From positions 1 to 64,000 of the forward strand of contig JBDSJD010000024.1 of assembly GCA_039917615.1 (NCBI GenBank): DNA of 64,000 bases. Reading direction: 5' to 3'. Below, one piece after another: positions 50,149 to 59,361 of the stretch; position 1 is the first letter of the stretch; each line of letters opens with the position of its first letter. The translations under genes and the position numbers were made by a program. The notes beneath the pieces were generated by a model that saw nothing but the letters and a program-made list of their open reading frames with translations, was not told where the DNA came from and ran no database searches. This stretch comes from ZC4RG30 sp039917615. Its GTDB lineage: Bacteria; Pseudomonadota; Gammaproteobacteria; Steroidobacterales; Steroidobacteraceae.

Positions 50149-51159
50149 ATGAACGCACAAACCACACCGGCCGGCACATCCGGCAAACGCCCCCTCGTCA
50201 CCATTCAGTCCCACATCCTGCAGCAGCAGGCGCGTCATCCGGAAGCCAGCGGCGCACTGTCCTGGGTGCTGTCGGCCATCTCCATCTCGGCCAAGATGAT
50301 TGCGGCCCAGGTGCGCCGGGCCCGGCTCGAGGATGTCCTTGGCAGTGCCGGCGCCGAGAACGTGCAGGGCGAAACCCAGCAGAAGCTGGACGTGATCGCC
50401 AATGACATCCTGTTGCGCAACCTCGGCGGCCGCCAGGGAGTGGCGATCGTTGCTTCCGAAGAAAACGAGCAGGCGGTAATCCTGCGCGACGACAACAATG
50501 GTGAAACCCGCTACTGCGTCATGTTCGACCCGCTGGACGGATCGTCGAACCTCGATGTCGCCGGTGGCGTTGGCACCATCTTCAGCATTCTGCGCAAGGA
50601 TCGCCGCTCATCGAACCTGGACGATTCGCTGCTGCAGCCCGGCACACGCCAGGTGGCCGCAGGCTACGTGATCTACGGTTCATCCACGGTCATGGTGGTG
50701 ACGGTGGGCAATGGCGTCGACATGTTCGTGCTCGATCCTTCCATCGGCGCCTTCATCCGCGTGGCCGAGAACATGCAGATTCCCGCGCGACACAAGTGCT
50801 ATTCGATGAATGAAGGCAACCGGCTGTCATTGCCGCAGGGCTATCAGCGTTACCTGCACTGGGCGCAGGAGAACGGCTATTCCAGTCGATATGTCGGCGC
50901 GATGGTGGCCGATGTACACCGCATCATGATCCAGGGCGGTGTGTTCATGTATCCGCCGACGCAGAAGGCGCCGAAAGGCAAGCTGCGCCTGATGTATGAA
51001 GCCAATCCGATGGCGATGCTGGTGGAGCAGGCCGGTGGCAAGGCGGTGGTGGCTCCGGGCCAGCGCATCATGGATGTCACGCCCACCGAGATTCACCAGC
51101 GCACGTGTGTGATCCTGGGCAGCAGCGAGGAAGTCGACCTCGTCACCGCCCAGCTGTAG
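50149..51159 (+). CDS. fbp: Fructose-1,6-bisphosphatase class 1
   Basis: The 336-residue gluconeogenic enzyme has the metal-binding loop FDPLDGSSNLDV (about 125-136), the upstream metal Glu pair in VASEENEQ, the substrate region GSSTVMVVTVGNGVDMFVLD, and the C-terminal GGVFMYPPTQKAPKGKLRLMYEANPMA, matching class 1 FBPase over its full length. It is monocistronic, divergent from modB and convergent with the TonB receptor gene. Confidence 0.97.
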   Translation: MNAQTTPAGTSGKRPLVTIQSHILQQQARHPEASGALSWVLSAISISAKMIAAQVRRARLEDVLGSAGAENVQGETQQKLDVIANDILLRNLGGRQGVAIVASEENEQAVILRDDNNGETRYCVMFDPLDGSSNLDVAGGVGTIFSILRKDRRSSNLDDSLLQPGTRQVAAGYVIYGSSTVMVVTVGNGVDMFVLDPSIGAFIRVAENMQIPARHKCYSMNEGNRLSLPQGYQRYLHWAQENGYSSRYVGAMVADVHRIMIQGGVFMYPPTQKAPKGKLRLMYEANPMAMLVEQAGGKAVVAPGQRIMDVTPTEIHQRTCVILGSSEEVDLVTAQL

Positions 51160-51173
51160 CGGACTTTCGGCCC

Positions 51174-54152
51174 TTACGGCAGCCTGTCCATTTTCAGGCT
51201 GAACCCTGCGTACATGAACCGGCCGACGAAGCTGACCGGGTAACTGCGCACACCTGCTGCTGGCTGTGCATCGAACAGATTGTTCACACCCGCATATACA
51301 GAGAACGGCGAGCCATCCGGCGTGAAGCCCACCCGGAGGTCATGTTCCCATTTGGCCTTGTAGAAAAAGAAGCGCGGATCGGATAGATCCGGATTTGCCG
51401 CCAGCTCCTCGGTGGTGAAGCGGCGGGTCTTGCTGAAATAGTTGATGCCGTAGTTCGCCGACCAGCCGTCGCGCTCCCAGCCCAGATCCATCGTTGCCAG
51501 ATACTTCGGCGCAGACTGCTCGCCGCGATCACTGTCGACATCGGCGCCCGGCGTCGAGATGAATGTCAGCTTGTCCAGATAGCCGCCATGCAATGTGAGG
51601 TGGAAGCTACCTGCATCGACGGGCGCGAAGCGGTAGTCCAGAGCGAAGTCCGCGCCGGAAGTGGCGAACCCGGCGACGTTTTCAGGCCGGACCGTCCAGC
51701 CGTTGATGAAACCAGTGCCGGAGTCCCGCGTGATCGCATCGCAATAGACGTTGTCGAGCGTCGGCTGGTCCACGCACAGCTGCGCGAACTCCTCGGCAGA
51801 AGCCGTGTTGATCGCGTTCTTCAGCTTGATGTCATACCAGTCGAAACTCATCGACAGACCAGGTGCGAACTCGGGGCGGAACAGCACGCCAATGGTCCAG
51901 GTCTTGGCCCTTTCTTGTTTGAGCAACGGATTGCCGGTTGCCGTACCCGAGATCGAGGCGTTGTTCGCCGGGTCAGACTCCGGGTTGAAAGTGCCCGGAT
52001 CAACGCCCATGTCCGTCAGCAGCGCGGTGCAATTGGCCGCACGGAATTGCGATCCGTCGCCGAGGAAAGTCGGATCGCAGGGGTCATCGATGAAGAAGAA
52101 TCCGCCACCGGTCGGGGCGAACAGTTCAGTGATATTCGGTGCACGCACGGCCTCTGAATAAGTACCACGGAACAGGATGTCCCGGATCGGGGCATAGCGA
52201 GCGTCCACTTTCCACGTGGTCGTATTGCCGACAGTGGAGTAATCCGAAATCCGGGCCGCCGCACCAAACGACAGTAAATGGGCGAACGGCGCATCGCGCA
52301 GCACCGGCAGATTGATTTCGGCGAATAGTTCCTTCACGTCGAAAGAGCCGGATTCCGGCAGTATCTTGGCGAGATCAGACAACAGCCCGTCCTGGATGAG
52401 CTGGTCGGGTACCGAGCTGCTCTTTTCCTTGCGGTATTCGCCGCCGATGGCATAGCCCACTGGACCACCGGGCAGTGCAAACAACTGGCCGAAATCACCA
52501 TTGATCGAACCAGATACAACATGGTGGCTCACCTTCGAGCGGTTGCGCACGTCGGCAGTGGCGAACCCCTGGGCTGCCTCGCTGGCCACGTATTCCCCGA
52601 ACAGGTTCAGCGGGGAGCAGCCACTGTTTGTGCCCGGGGTGAAGCTCACCGCCGGCTGGCCATAGTTGGCCGGGTCTATGTTGGAACCCGGCGGATCCAG
52701 ATCGATGCGGCAGACGATGTTGCCGTTGGCAATGCCATTGAGATACTGGCCTTGATCGACTGCGTCCAGCGCGGCGAAATAGCGGTCCTTGATTCGGTAG
52801 TCCTGTTCGACGAAATGCGCGGCAGTCTCGCCATACGTATAGGAGACCTCGTAGCGGGCATGGTCTGCCAGGGCGCCGTCAAGGCCCAGCACGCTCCGCA
52901 ACGTTTCGCGCTTGACGAATTCGCCGCGCGTGCCGATGTCGAAGTTGTCGCGCGACAGCAGCACACCGTCCGACAGGCCGTAGTCACCTGCGGCGCCCGG
53001 CACTATTGCCGACTTGATGACCGCCGGCATGAACGGGTTTTCGGCGCTGATGTAGGTGAAGAAGTCGAACGAAGGCTGCGACTGCGTGTAACTGTCGGTC
53101 TTCACGTACTTAGCTTCCGCGAAGAGGCGCAGCCGGTCGTTGATTTCCAGGTCGCCGAACAGATTCAAGGCGTGGCGCTTGATGCCGGGCTGCATGTCTC
53201 CCTGGTAGCCGGCGAGCGGTGTGCTCGAGCCACCCTGCACCAGGCCGCCGGAAGACGGCAGGGAAGTGCCCAGATCGTAGGCAGTGCCGCTGCCCGTGAA
53301 ATTGGGAACAAAGTCCCAGTCGGTGTCGATGGCGCCGTCGCGTGAGCTGTCGGCATATCGCAGATTGTTCAGCAGCACGCGGTCGAAGACATTCGGGTCA
53401 TCAGGATCGTCAGCGGGGTTACGGACCAGGCCGTAGGTTCGCAGCGGATCGCCCGTACGAGCACGGTCGAAACTGCGGACCCGCCGGTCGGTGTTGTATT
53501 CGTAGGACAAAGCCACATTGGCCCGGTCATCGAGAAAGTTCTTGCCGCCGGTAATGGAGACGAAGCGGTTGTCGGCATCGCCATGATCGGAAATGCCTGC
53601 CTGTCCGCGTATCGCAAGGCCCTCGAAGTCGCGCTTCGTCACGAAATTCACCACGCCCGACACGCCGTCAGCGCCGTAGATCGCCGACACGCCACCCGTC
53701 AGTACGTCGATGCGATCCAGCAGGTCAACGGGAATGGTGTTGATGTCGACCGATGCAATGCCCGGCATGCCCGCGATGTGTCGTCGTCCGTTCACTAGGA
53801 CCAGCGTGCGCTCGGTGCCAAGGTTGCGCAGGTTGAGCAAGTTGATGCCAGCGTCTCCGAATCCCGTTGCCTGCGAGCCTGCGGAATCGTAGCTGGTAAG
53901 CGAACCGACCAGTGCGGGGGCCTGGGTGAGCAGATCCGTAAGATTGGTGCGGCCGGACAGCACGATGTTCTCGGAGTCGAAGGACATCACGGGATTGGGC
54001 GTGTCGAGAGGCACGCGCGGAATGCGCGAGCCGGTGACCACGGCAACTTCCAGATCATCCGTTTCCTGGCCCTCGGGTGCTGCGGTGAAAGCTGGCAGGC
54101 TGGCGGCGAGCAGGCCCAGGGTGGCGAGTTGTCGTCTGGTTGACTTGTACAT
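51174..54152 (-). CDS. TonB-dependent outer-membrane receptor
   Basis: The 992-residue protein has a Sec signal (about 1-27) and a short linker with the TonB box-like EVAVVTGSRIPR. The plug (about 40-170) includes NLTDLLTQAPALVGSL, NLRNLGTERTLVLVNGRR and VDLLDRIDVLTGGVSAIYGADGVSGVVNFVTKRDF. A 22-strand barrel follows. It resembles the large receptors of Xanthomonadales-type bacteria used for carbohydrate, peptide or metal-complex uptake; the ligand cannot be inferred. ATG 54152 gives the cleaner signal peptide than 54185. It is divergent from feoA, and the shared region has a weak Fur-like site. Confidence 0.93.
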   Translation of the reverse strand: MYKSTRRQLATLGLLAASLPAFTAAPEGQETDDLEVAVVTGSRIPRVPLDTPNPVMSFDSENIVLSGRTNLTDLLTQAPALVGSLTSYDSAGSQATGFGDAGINLLNLRNLGTERTLVLVNGRRHIAGMPGIASVDINTIPVDLLDRIDVLTGGVSAIYGADGVSGVVNFVTKRDFEGLAIRGQAGISDHGDADNRFVSITGGKNFLDDRANVALSYEYNTDRRVRSFDRARTGDPLRTYGLVRNPADDPDDPNVFDRVLLNNLRYADSSRDGAIDTDWDFVPNFTGSGTAYDLGTSLPSSGGLVQGGSSTPLAGYQGDMQPGIKRHALNLFGDLEINDRLRLFAEAKYVKTDSYTQSQPSFDFFTYISAENPFMPAVIKSAIVPGAAGDYGLSDGVLLSRDNFDIGTRGEFVKRETLRSVLGLDGALADHARYEVSYTYGETAAHFVEQDYRIKDRYFAALDAVDQGQYLNGIANGNIVCRIDLDPPGSNIDPANYGQPAVSFTPGTNSGCSPLNLFGEYVASEAAQGFATADVRNRSKVSHHVVSGSINGDFGQLFALPGGPVGYAIGGEYRKEKSSSVPDQLIQDGLLSDLAKILPESGSFDVKELFAEINLPVLRDAPFAHLLSFGAAARISDYSTVGNTTTWKVDARYAPIRDILFRGTYSEAVRAPNITELFAPTGGGFFFIDDPCDPTFLGDGSQFRAANCTALLTDMGVDPGTFNPESDPANNASISGTATGNPLLKQERAKTWTIGVLFRPEFAPGLSMSFDWYDIKLKNAINTASAEEFAQLCVDQPTLDNVYCDAITRDSGTGFINGWTVRPENVAGFATSGADFALDYRFAPVDAGSFHLTLHGGYLDKLTFISTPGADVDSDRGEQSAPKYLATMDLGWERDGWSANYGINYFSKTRRFTTEELAANPDLSDPRFFFYKAKWEHDLRVGFTPDGSPFSVYAGVNNLFDAQPAAGVRSYPVSFVGRFMYAGFSLKMDRLP

Positions 54153-54375
54153 CGTGAAAGGGCTCCGCAGAAGGTATGACCTCAACGGCAGGAGACTGAC
54201 AGCATCCCGTGCCTCAGGATGTGGGGTGCGTCACTTTCAAGAAAATGGACTGCATTCAGAGCATTAGCTGCGGCTGGCTCCTTCAGACCGACTTTGGTCA
54301 CGGCCGGGTTGAGTGAGCAATGGCCACACATGGCGTAGCTCGGTGGCGCGACAGGGATCGATCAGGTATCTTGTT

Positions 54376-54394
54376 GCAATCGATTCTCATTTAG
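54376..54394 (+). promoter_or_regulatory. Weak candidate Fur box upstream of feoA
   Basis: GCAATCGATTCTCATTTAG matches the 19-base Fur consensus at about ten positions, including the core GATTCTCATT common in natural sites. It lies about 54 bases before the chosen feoA start and 225 bases before the divergent TonB receptor. The match is partial, so it is only suggestive. Confidence 0.35.
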
Positions 54395-54447
54395 ATCCGC
54401 TGTCCGTGACTAACTTGGCGTCCACCCCCCCCAATACGCATCCCCCG

Positions 54448-54704
54448 GTGCCCTTGTCCGATTTGCACGTCGGCGCACGCGGGACTGTGGCCGCAGTCCG
54501 GGAAGATGCCGCAGTGCTGGACGACGAGACCGGCGCGACGATCGTGATGCGGCTCATCGAGATCGGCTTCGTGCCTGGCGAGCGCTTCGAAATCATTGCG
54601 GAAGCACGGCCCGGCGGCGACCCCATGGCGGTGCGGATCGGTGGCAGTTGCTTCGCGCTGCGCCGCCGTGAAGCGGCAGCGATCATGGTCACCCAGGTAG
54701 CGCC

Positions 54705-54708
<4 letters not shown>
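54448..54708 (+). CDS. feoA: Ferrous iron transport protein FeoA
   Basis: The 86-residue SH3-like protein reads PLSDLHVGARGTVAAV, GATIVMRLIEIGFVPGERFEII and AVRIGGSCFALRRREAAAIMV, matching FeoA. GTG 54448 is chosen because it gives the family's usual MPLS-type start; GTG 54406 would add 14 residues. FeoA is thought to modulate FeoB. It overlaps the feoB start (ATGA). Confidence 0.88.
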
Positions 54709-56581
<1,873 letters not shown>

Positions 56582-56585
<4 letters not shown>

Positions 56586-56815
56586 GCCATTTCCTGCAAT
56601 GGTTGATCGTGTTGCCGCTGGTGCTGGGCGCCGGGCTATTTGCCGGCTGGCGCCTGATCACGCCGCGACTGCGATTGCGGGTGTTGTCGGGGTTGTTGCG
56701 GGCGCTGCCGCAGACTTCGACCGGTGTGCTTGCCCGCTGGCGCGCTGCTGTTGCACAGCGGATTGCCGCCGATGCCGCAAGCGGTGGGGCCTGCGCAGCC
56801 TGTTCCAAACACTGA
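56582..56815 (+). CDS. Small FeoB-associated membrane protein with C-terminal Cys pair (DUF6587-like)
   Basis: The 77-residue protein has one membrane helix (about 5-28, WLIVLPLVLGAGLFAGW), a basic Leu/Arg-rich amphipathic stretch (LRLRVLSGLLRALP) and a Cys-containing tail GGACAACSKH. The start overlaps the feoB stop (ATGA), so translational coupling is likely. Small proteins in this position are seen in feo operons of related bacteria and may act in the place of FeoC, possibly through iron or redox sensing by the Cys pair. That role is inferred from position. Confidence 0.72.
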
Positions 56816-56828
56816 GCACAAAAGAAAA

Positions 56829-56852
56829 GGCCCGGCTGTTGCCAGCCGGGCC
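56829..56852 (-). terminator. Rho-independent terminator of the OmpA gene
   Basis: GGCCCGGCTG and CAGCCGGGCC form a perfect 10-bp stem with a TTGC loop. On the minus strand it is followed by TTTTCTTTT, the classic U-tract. It ends ompA transcription and faces the 3' end of the feo operon. Confidence 0.88.
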
Positions 56853-56867
56853 CTGATCCATCACATC

Positions 56868-56888
56868 AGCCCGGGGTTGCCCCGGGCT
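56868..56888. terminator. Second hairpin between the feo operon and the OmpA gene
   Basis: AGCCCGGGG and CCCCGGGCT pair perfectly around TTG, 15 bases from the first hairpin. No T-tract follows on either strand. It may back up termination for the plus-strand feo operon or stabilise the ompA mRNA end. Confidence 0.5.
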
Positions 56889-56903
56889 GCGTGCGGTTGA
56901 CGC

Positions 56904-58043
56904 TTACCTCACGTCCGTGCGCTGGAACACCACACGGCGATTCTGCGCGCGGCCGTCAGCCGTCTTGTTGTCTGCCGCCGGCTGGGATTCTCCCAGGCCC
57001 TTGGTCTGCAGACGGCTGGCGGCAACGCCCTTGCCGACGAGGTACTTGCGTACTGCCTCGGCGCGGCGCTGCGAAAGTGCCAGGTTGTAGGCATCCGAAC
57101 CCACGCTGTCGGTGTGGCCTTCCACCACGCCGCTTGCGGTCGGCACGTCCTGCATTAACTTGGCCAATTTATCGAGTTCCTCAAACGCGTCTGGCCGGAC
57201 CACGGACGAGTCGTAGTCGAAGTACACCGGCAGCGTGGCGCGCAGGCTGCAGCCATTTGCATCCACACGCTCCCCAGCGGGAGTGCCCGGGCAGCGGTCG
57301 GCCGTGTTCACCACACCGTCGCGATCATCATCCGCTGGCGGAGGAGGTGGCGGCGGCGGAGGCGGCGGAGGCGGCGGTGCCGGTGGCGGTGGGGCTGGCC
57401 GCGGAGGAGGCGGGGGCGGCGGAGGCGGCGGAGGCGGTGGGGGAGGAGCCGCTACCGGCTCGGGCGCCTGGCCGGCACCAAACGCCACTTGCAGGCCGAG
57501 GCCTACAACGAAATCCGTTATGTGACGACCTACCGAAGTGCGGACTCCAGCATCCATCTTCAGCTGCAGCTTGTTGTTGCTGCCGAATTCCATCAGATCG
57601 GCCAAAACACCGCCGCCAAACTTGGCGACAACTTCTTTGTCATTAAAGCCGATCGCTGGAGAATAGTCTGGAGCGCCGATGTTTGCACGGTGCTGGTCAA
57701 CGATGCCAGTTCCGAACGTGAGGAAAGGGCTGAAACGTGAATCGCGGTTGTACACGCGATTGAAATCGACCATGTAGCCCCTGATCTCGCGATCCCACGT
57801 GGTGCCAAACTCGTCGTGATTACCGGAGAAGGCATAGAAGTCGATATCCCACTTCTTGGAAATCGCGTAGCCGACGGAGTAGTTGAGGCCGAATCCGTCG
57901 TCCACACCGCGGTTTTTGTCCGTTGCCGTCCACATGCCACCGACGCCCACGGTCCACTGACCAACATCGGTTCCAGCATGTGCTGCACCTGCGGCAGCGA
58001 GTAGCGCGGTCGATACGGCAAGCGCCAATAAGGATCTTTTCAT
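56904..58043 (-). CDS. OmpA family outer-membrane protein with long polyproline linker
   Basis: The 379-residue protein has a Sec signal (about 1-23, ending AAHAG). An eight-stranded OmpA-type barrel (about 24-190) is followed by a linker of some 35-38 residues, almost all proline (about 197-235), broken only by a few Arg/Ala. A calcium-binding-like DDDRDGVVNTADRCPGTP repeat (about 237-265) precedes the peptidoglycan-binding OmpA domain (about 270-379, VEGHTDSVGSDAYNLALSQRRAEAV). It anchors the outer membrane to the cell wall. ATG 58043 follows AAGGA at good spacing. The proline run is encoded by GGCGG-type repeats on the plus strand. Confidence 0.94.
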   Translation of the reverse strand: MKRSLLALAVSTALLAAAGAAHAGTDVGQWTVGVGGMWTATDKNRGVDDGFGLNYSVGYAISKKWDIDFYAFSGNHDEFGTTWDREIRGYMVDFNRVYNRDSRFSPFLTFGTGIVDQHRANIGAPDYSPAIGFNDKEVVAKFGGGVLADLMEFGSNNKLQLKMDAGVRTSVGRHITDFVVGLGLQVAFGAGQAPEPVAAPPPPPPPPPPPPPPPRPAPPPPAPPPPPPPPPPPPPPADDDRDGVVNTADRCPGTPAGERVDANGCSLRATLPVYFDYDSSVVRPDAFEELDKLAKLMQDVPTASGVVEGHTDSVGSDAYNLALSQRRAEAVRKYLVGKGVAASRLQTKGLGESQPAADNKTADGRAQNRRVVFQRTDVR

Positions 58044-58161
58044 GAATATATTCCTTAGGTTTCCCTGAAATCCCCCTAGGGGTGGGCAGATGCTACTGGG
58101 TTCGAGCGACGAAAACCAATGTTCCGGTTGGATTGTTGTAAGCAAACCACCAATTGCCGTG

Positions 58162-58653
58162 TCAGCGATTTCCTGCAATAGCCGGGTGCATGACGCGATC
58201 ACCGACCGCTATGCCGCGACGCATGACTTCACCTCCGGCAATTTCCAGCACACCCGCCACCTCACCGTTTGACGTAATGATTGCTTCCGAGAGGGGTGTG
58301 GCCCGCTGGACGATGTGGGTTATCCGGCCGGTGCCGTTGATGAACAGCATGTCCAGGGACACATAGGTGTTCTTCATCCACATACTCATCGGACGCGGTC
58401 CGCCGAGCAAAAACAACATGCCGTAGTCGACCGGCAATTGGCGTATCCACATCAGGCCTTGTTCCTGCTGGGCCGGAGTTTCTGCCAGCCAGATCTGGAA
58501 GCTGTCGCGACCGTTGCGCCGTTCGATGGCAAGCTGGCTGCGTGGAAAGTCCCGCAGCTGCACAGGCTGAAAGACCGCGGGTGCCGAAGGCTGGGCGGCG
58601 CAGGCAGGCATTGCGCCAAAACCGAGCATGAACATGCAGAACAGCAGGCGCAT
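58162..58653 (-). CDS. DUF192 domain-containing secreted protein
   Basis: The 163-residue protein has a signal peptide (about 1-23, ending ACAAQ). The DUF192 fold follows: FQIWLAETPAQQEQGLMWIRQLP, GMLFLLGGPRPMSMWMKNTYVSLDMLFI, then ITHIVQRATPLSE and GVLEIAGGEVMRRGIAVGD. The family has a conserved WMKNT-like core and unknown biochemical function. ATG 58653 overlaps the stop of the upstream gene (ATGA), so the two are coupled; a longer frame upstream would overlap that gene deeply. Confidence 0.88.
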   Translation of the reverse strand: MRLLFCMFMLGFGAMPACAAQPSAPAVFQPVQLRDFPRSQLAIERRNGRDSFQIWLAETPAQQEQGLMWIRQLPVDYGMLFLLGGPRPMSMWMKNTYVSLDMLFINGTGRITHIVQRATPLSEAIITSNGEVAGVLEIAGGEVMRRGIAVGDRVMHPAIAGNR

Positions 58654-59279
58654 CACGGGTCGTCTCCATTGCGTATCAGTGCGGTGAACGAGAATGTTGG
58701 CACGAGCAGGCGCATCTTGCCGGCGAGATCCGACGCTGGGCCGATACAGTAACCGCGCACTTTCACCCGGTCGAGCTTGCCGCCGCTGGCCTGCAAGGGT
58801 GTACGTTGCAGGGTTTCTACGGCGCATTTGTCGTCGCCGCGCGTGGCATAAAGTTGCTGCCCGCCTTCAACGATCACGGTCAGATTCGTGGGTAGCGCCT
58901 GTGCGACACCACTGGCGGTGTCGCGCAAATCGATGCCGAAGATGAAGCGCAGATGCGCCGGTGCGTTGCCGGCCCCTGGGGATTGCGAAGGCGTTGCCGG
59001 TGCAGGAAGAGGGCCGGCAATCGTGACCCGAATTCCTTCGCCGTCCGGCCGCGGACCGCCTTCACATTGCATCTGCGCATCCTGCCAGACCAGATCCGCT
59101 TCCAACGCGCCACGCAGTTCGGCCTGCAGGCTGCCATCCCCTGTCGCAAGGCACCCGGCTGTCTGCGCTGGCGCCGCATTGGCGACTATATCCGTTGGGC
59201 TTTGCGCGCAGGCGCCGGTGCCCATTGCGACGAGCAGGACAGCCAGCATGCGACTGGCGGGGGGATGCAGCAGGGGCAT
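58653..59279 (-). CDS. Secreted hypothetical protein coupled to DUF192 gene
   Basis: The 208-residue protein has an N-terminal signal-like helix (about 10-25, LAVLLVAMGTGACAQ, an imperfect lipobox). The mature part has five to six cysteines (GCLATG, MQCEGGP, DKCAVET, GYCIGPA) that could form disulphides, strands such as HLRFIFGIDLRDTASGVAQALPTNLTVIVEGGQQL and an ending TFSFTALIRNGDDP. No family is recognised. It overlaps the DUF192 gene by ATGA, suggesting a joint envelope function. It starts 82 bases from the divergent glgP. Confidence 0.65.
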   Translation of the reverse strand: MPLLHPPASRMLAVLLVAMGTGACAQSPTDIVANAAPAQTAGCLATGDGSLQAELRGALEADLVWQDAQMQCEGGPRPDGEGIRVTIAGPLPAPATPSQSPGAGNAPAHLRFIFGIDLRDTASGVAQALPTNLTVIVEGGQQLYATRGDDKCAVETLQRTPLQASGGKLDRVKVRGYCIGPASDLAGKMRLLVPTFSFTALIRNGDDP

Positions 59280-59361
59280 GGGCAGAGTCTAGCCTGCAGG
59301 ACGTTCGTAAAGTGCGCGACGATTCGCAGGGCGGATCCGGGCATCCGGCTACACTTCCGGA

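Noticed and set aside
57338..57452. Dense GGCGGAGGCGG-type repeats that look like a microsatellite or tandem repeat array
   Set aside because: On the minus strand these are CCN proline codons of the OmpA linker in frame, so the repeat is coding. No spacer structure suggests CRISPR.
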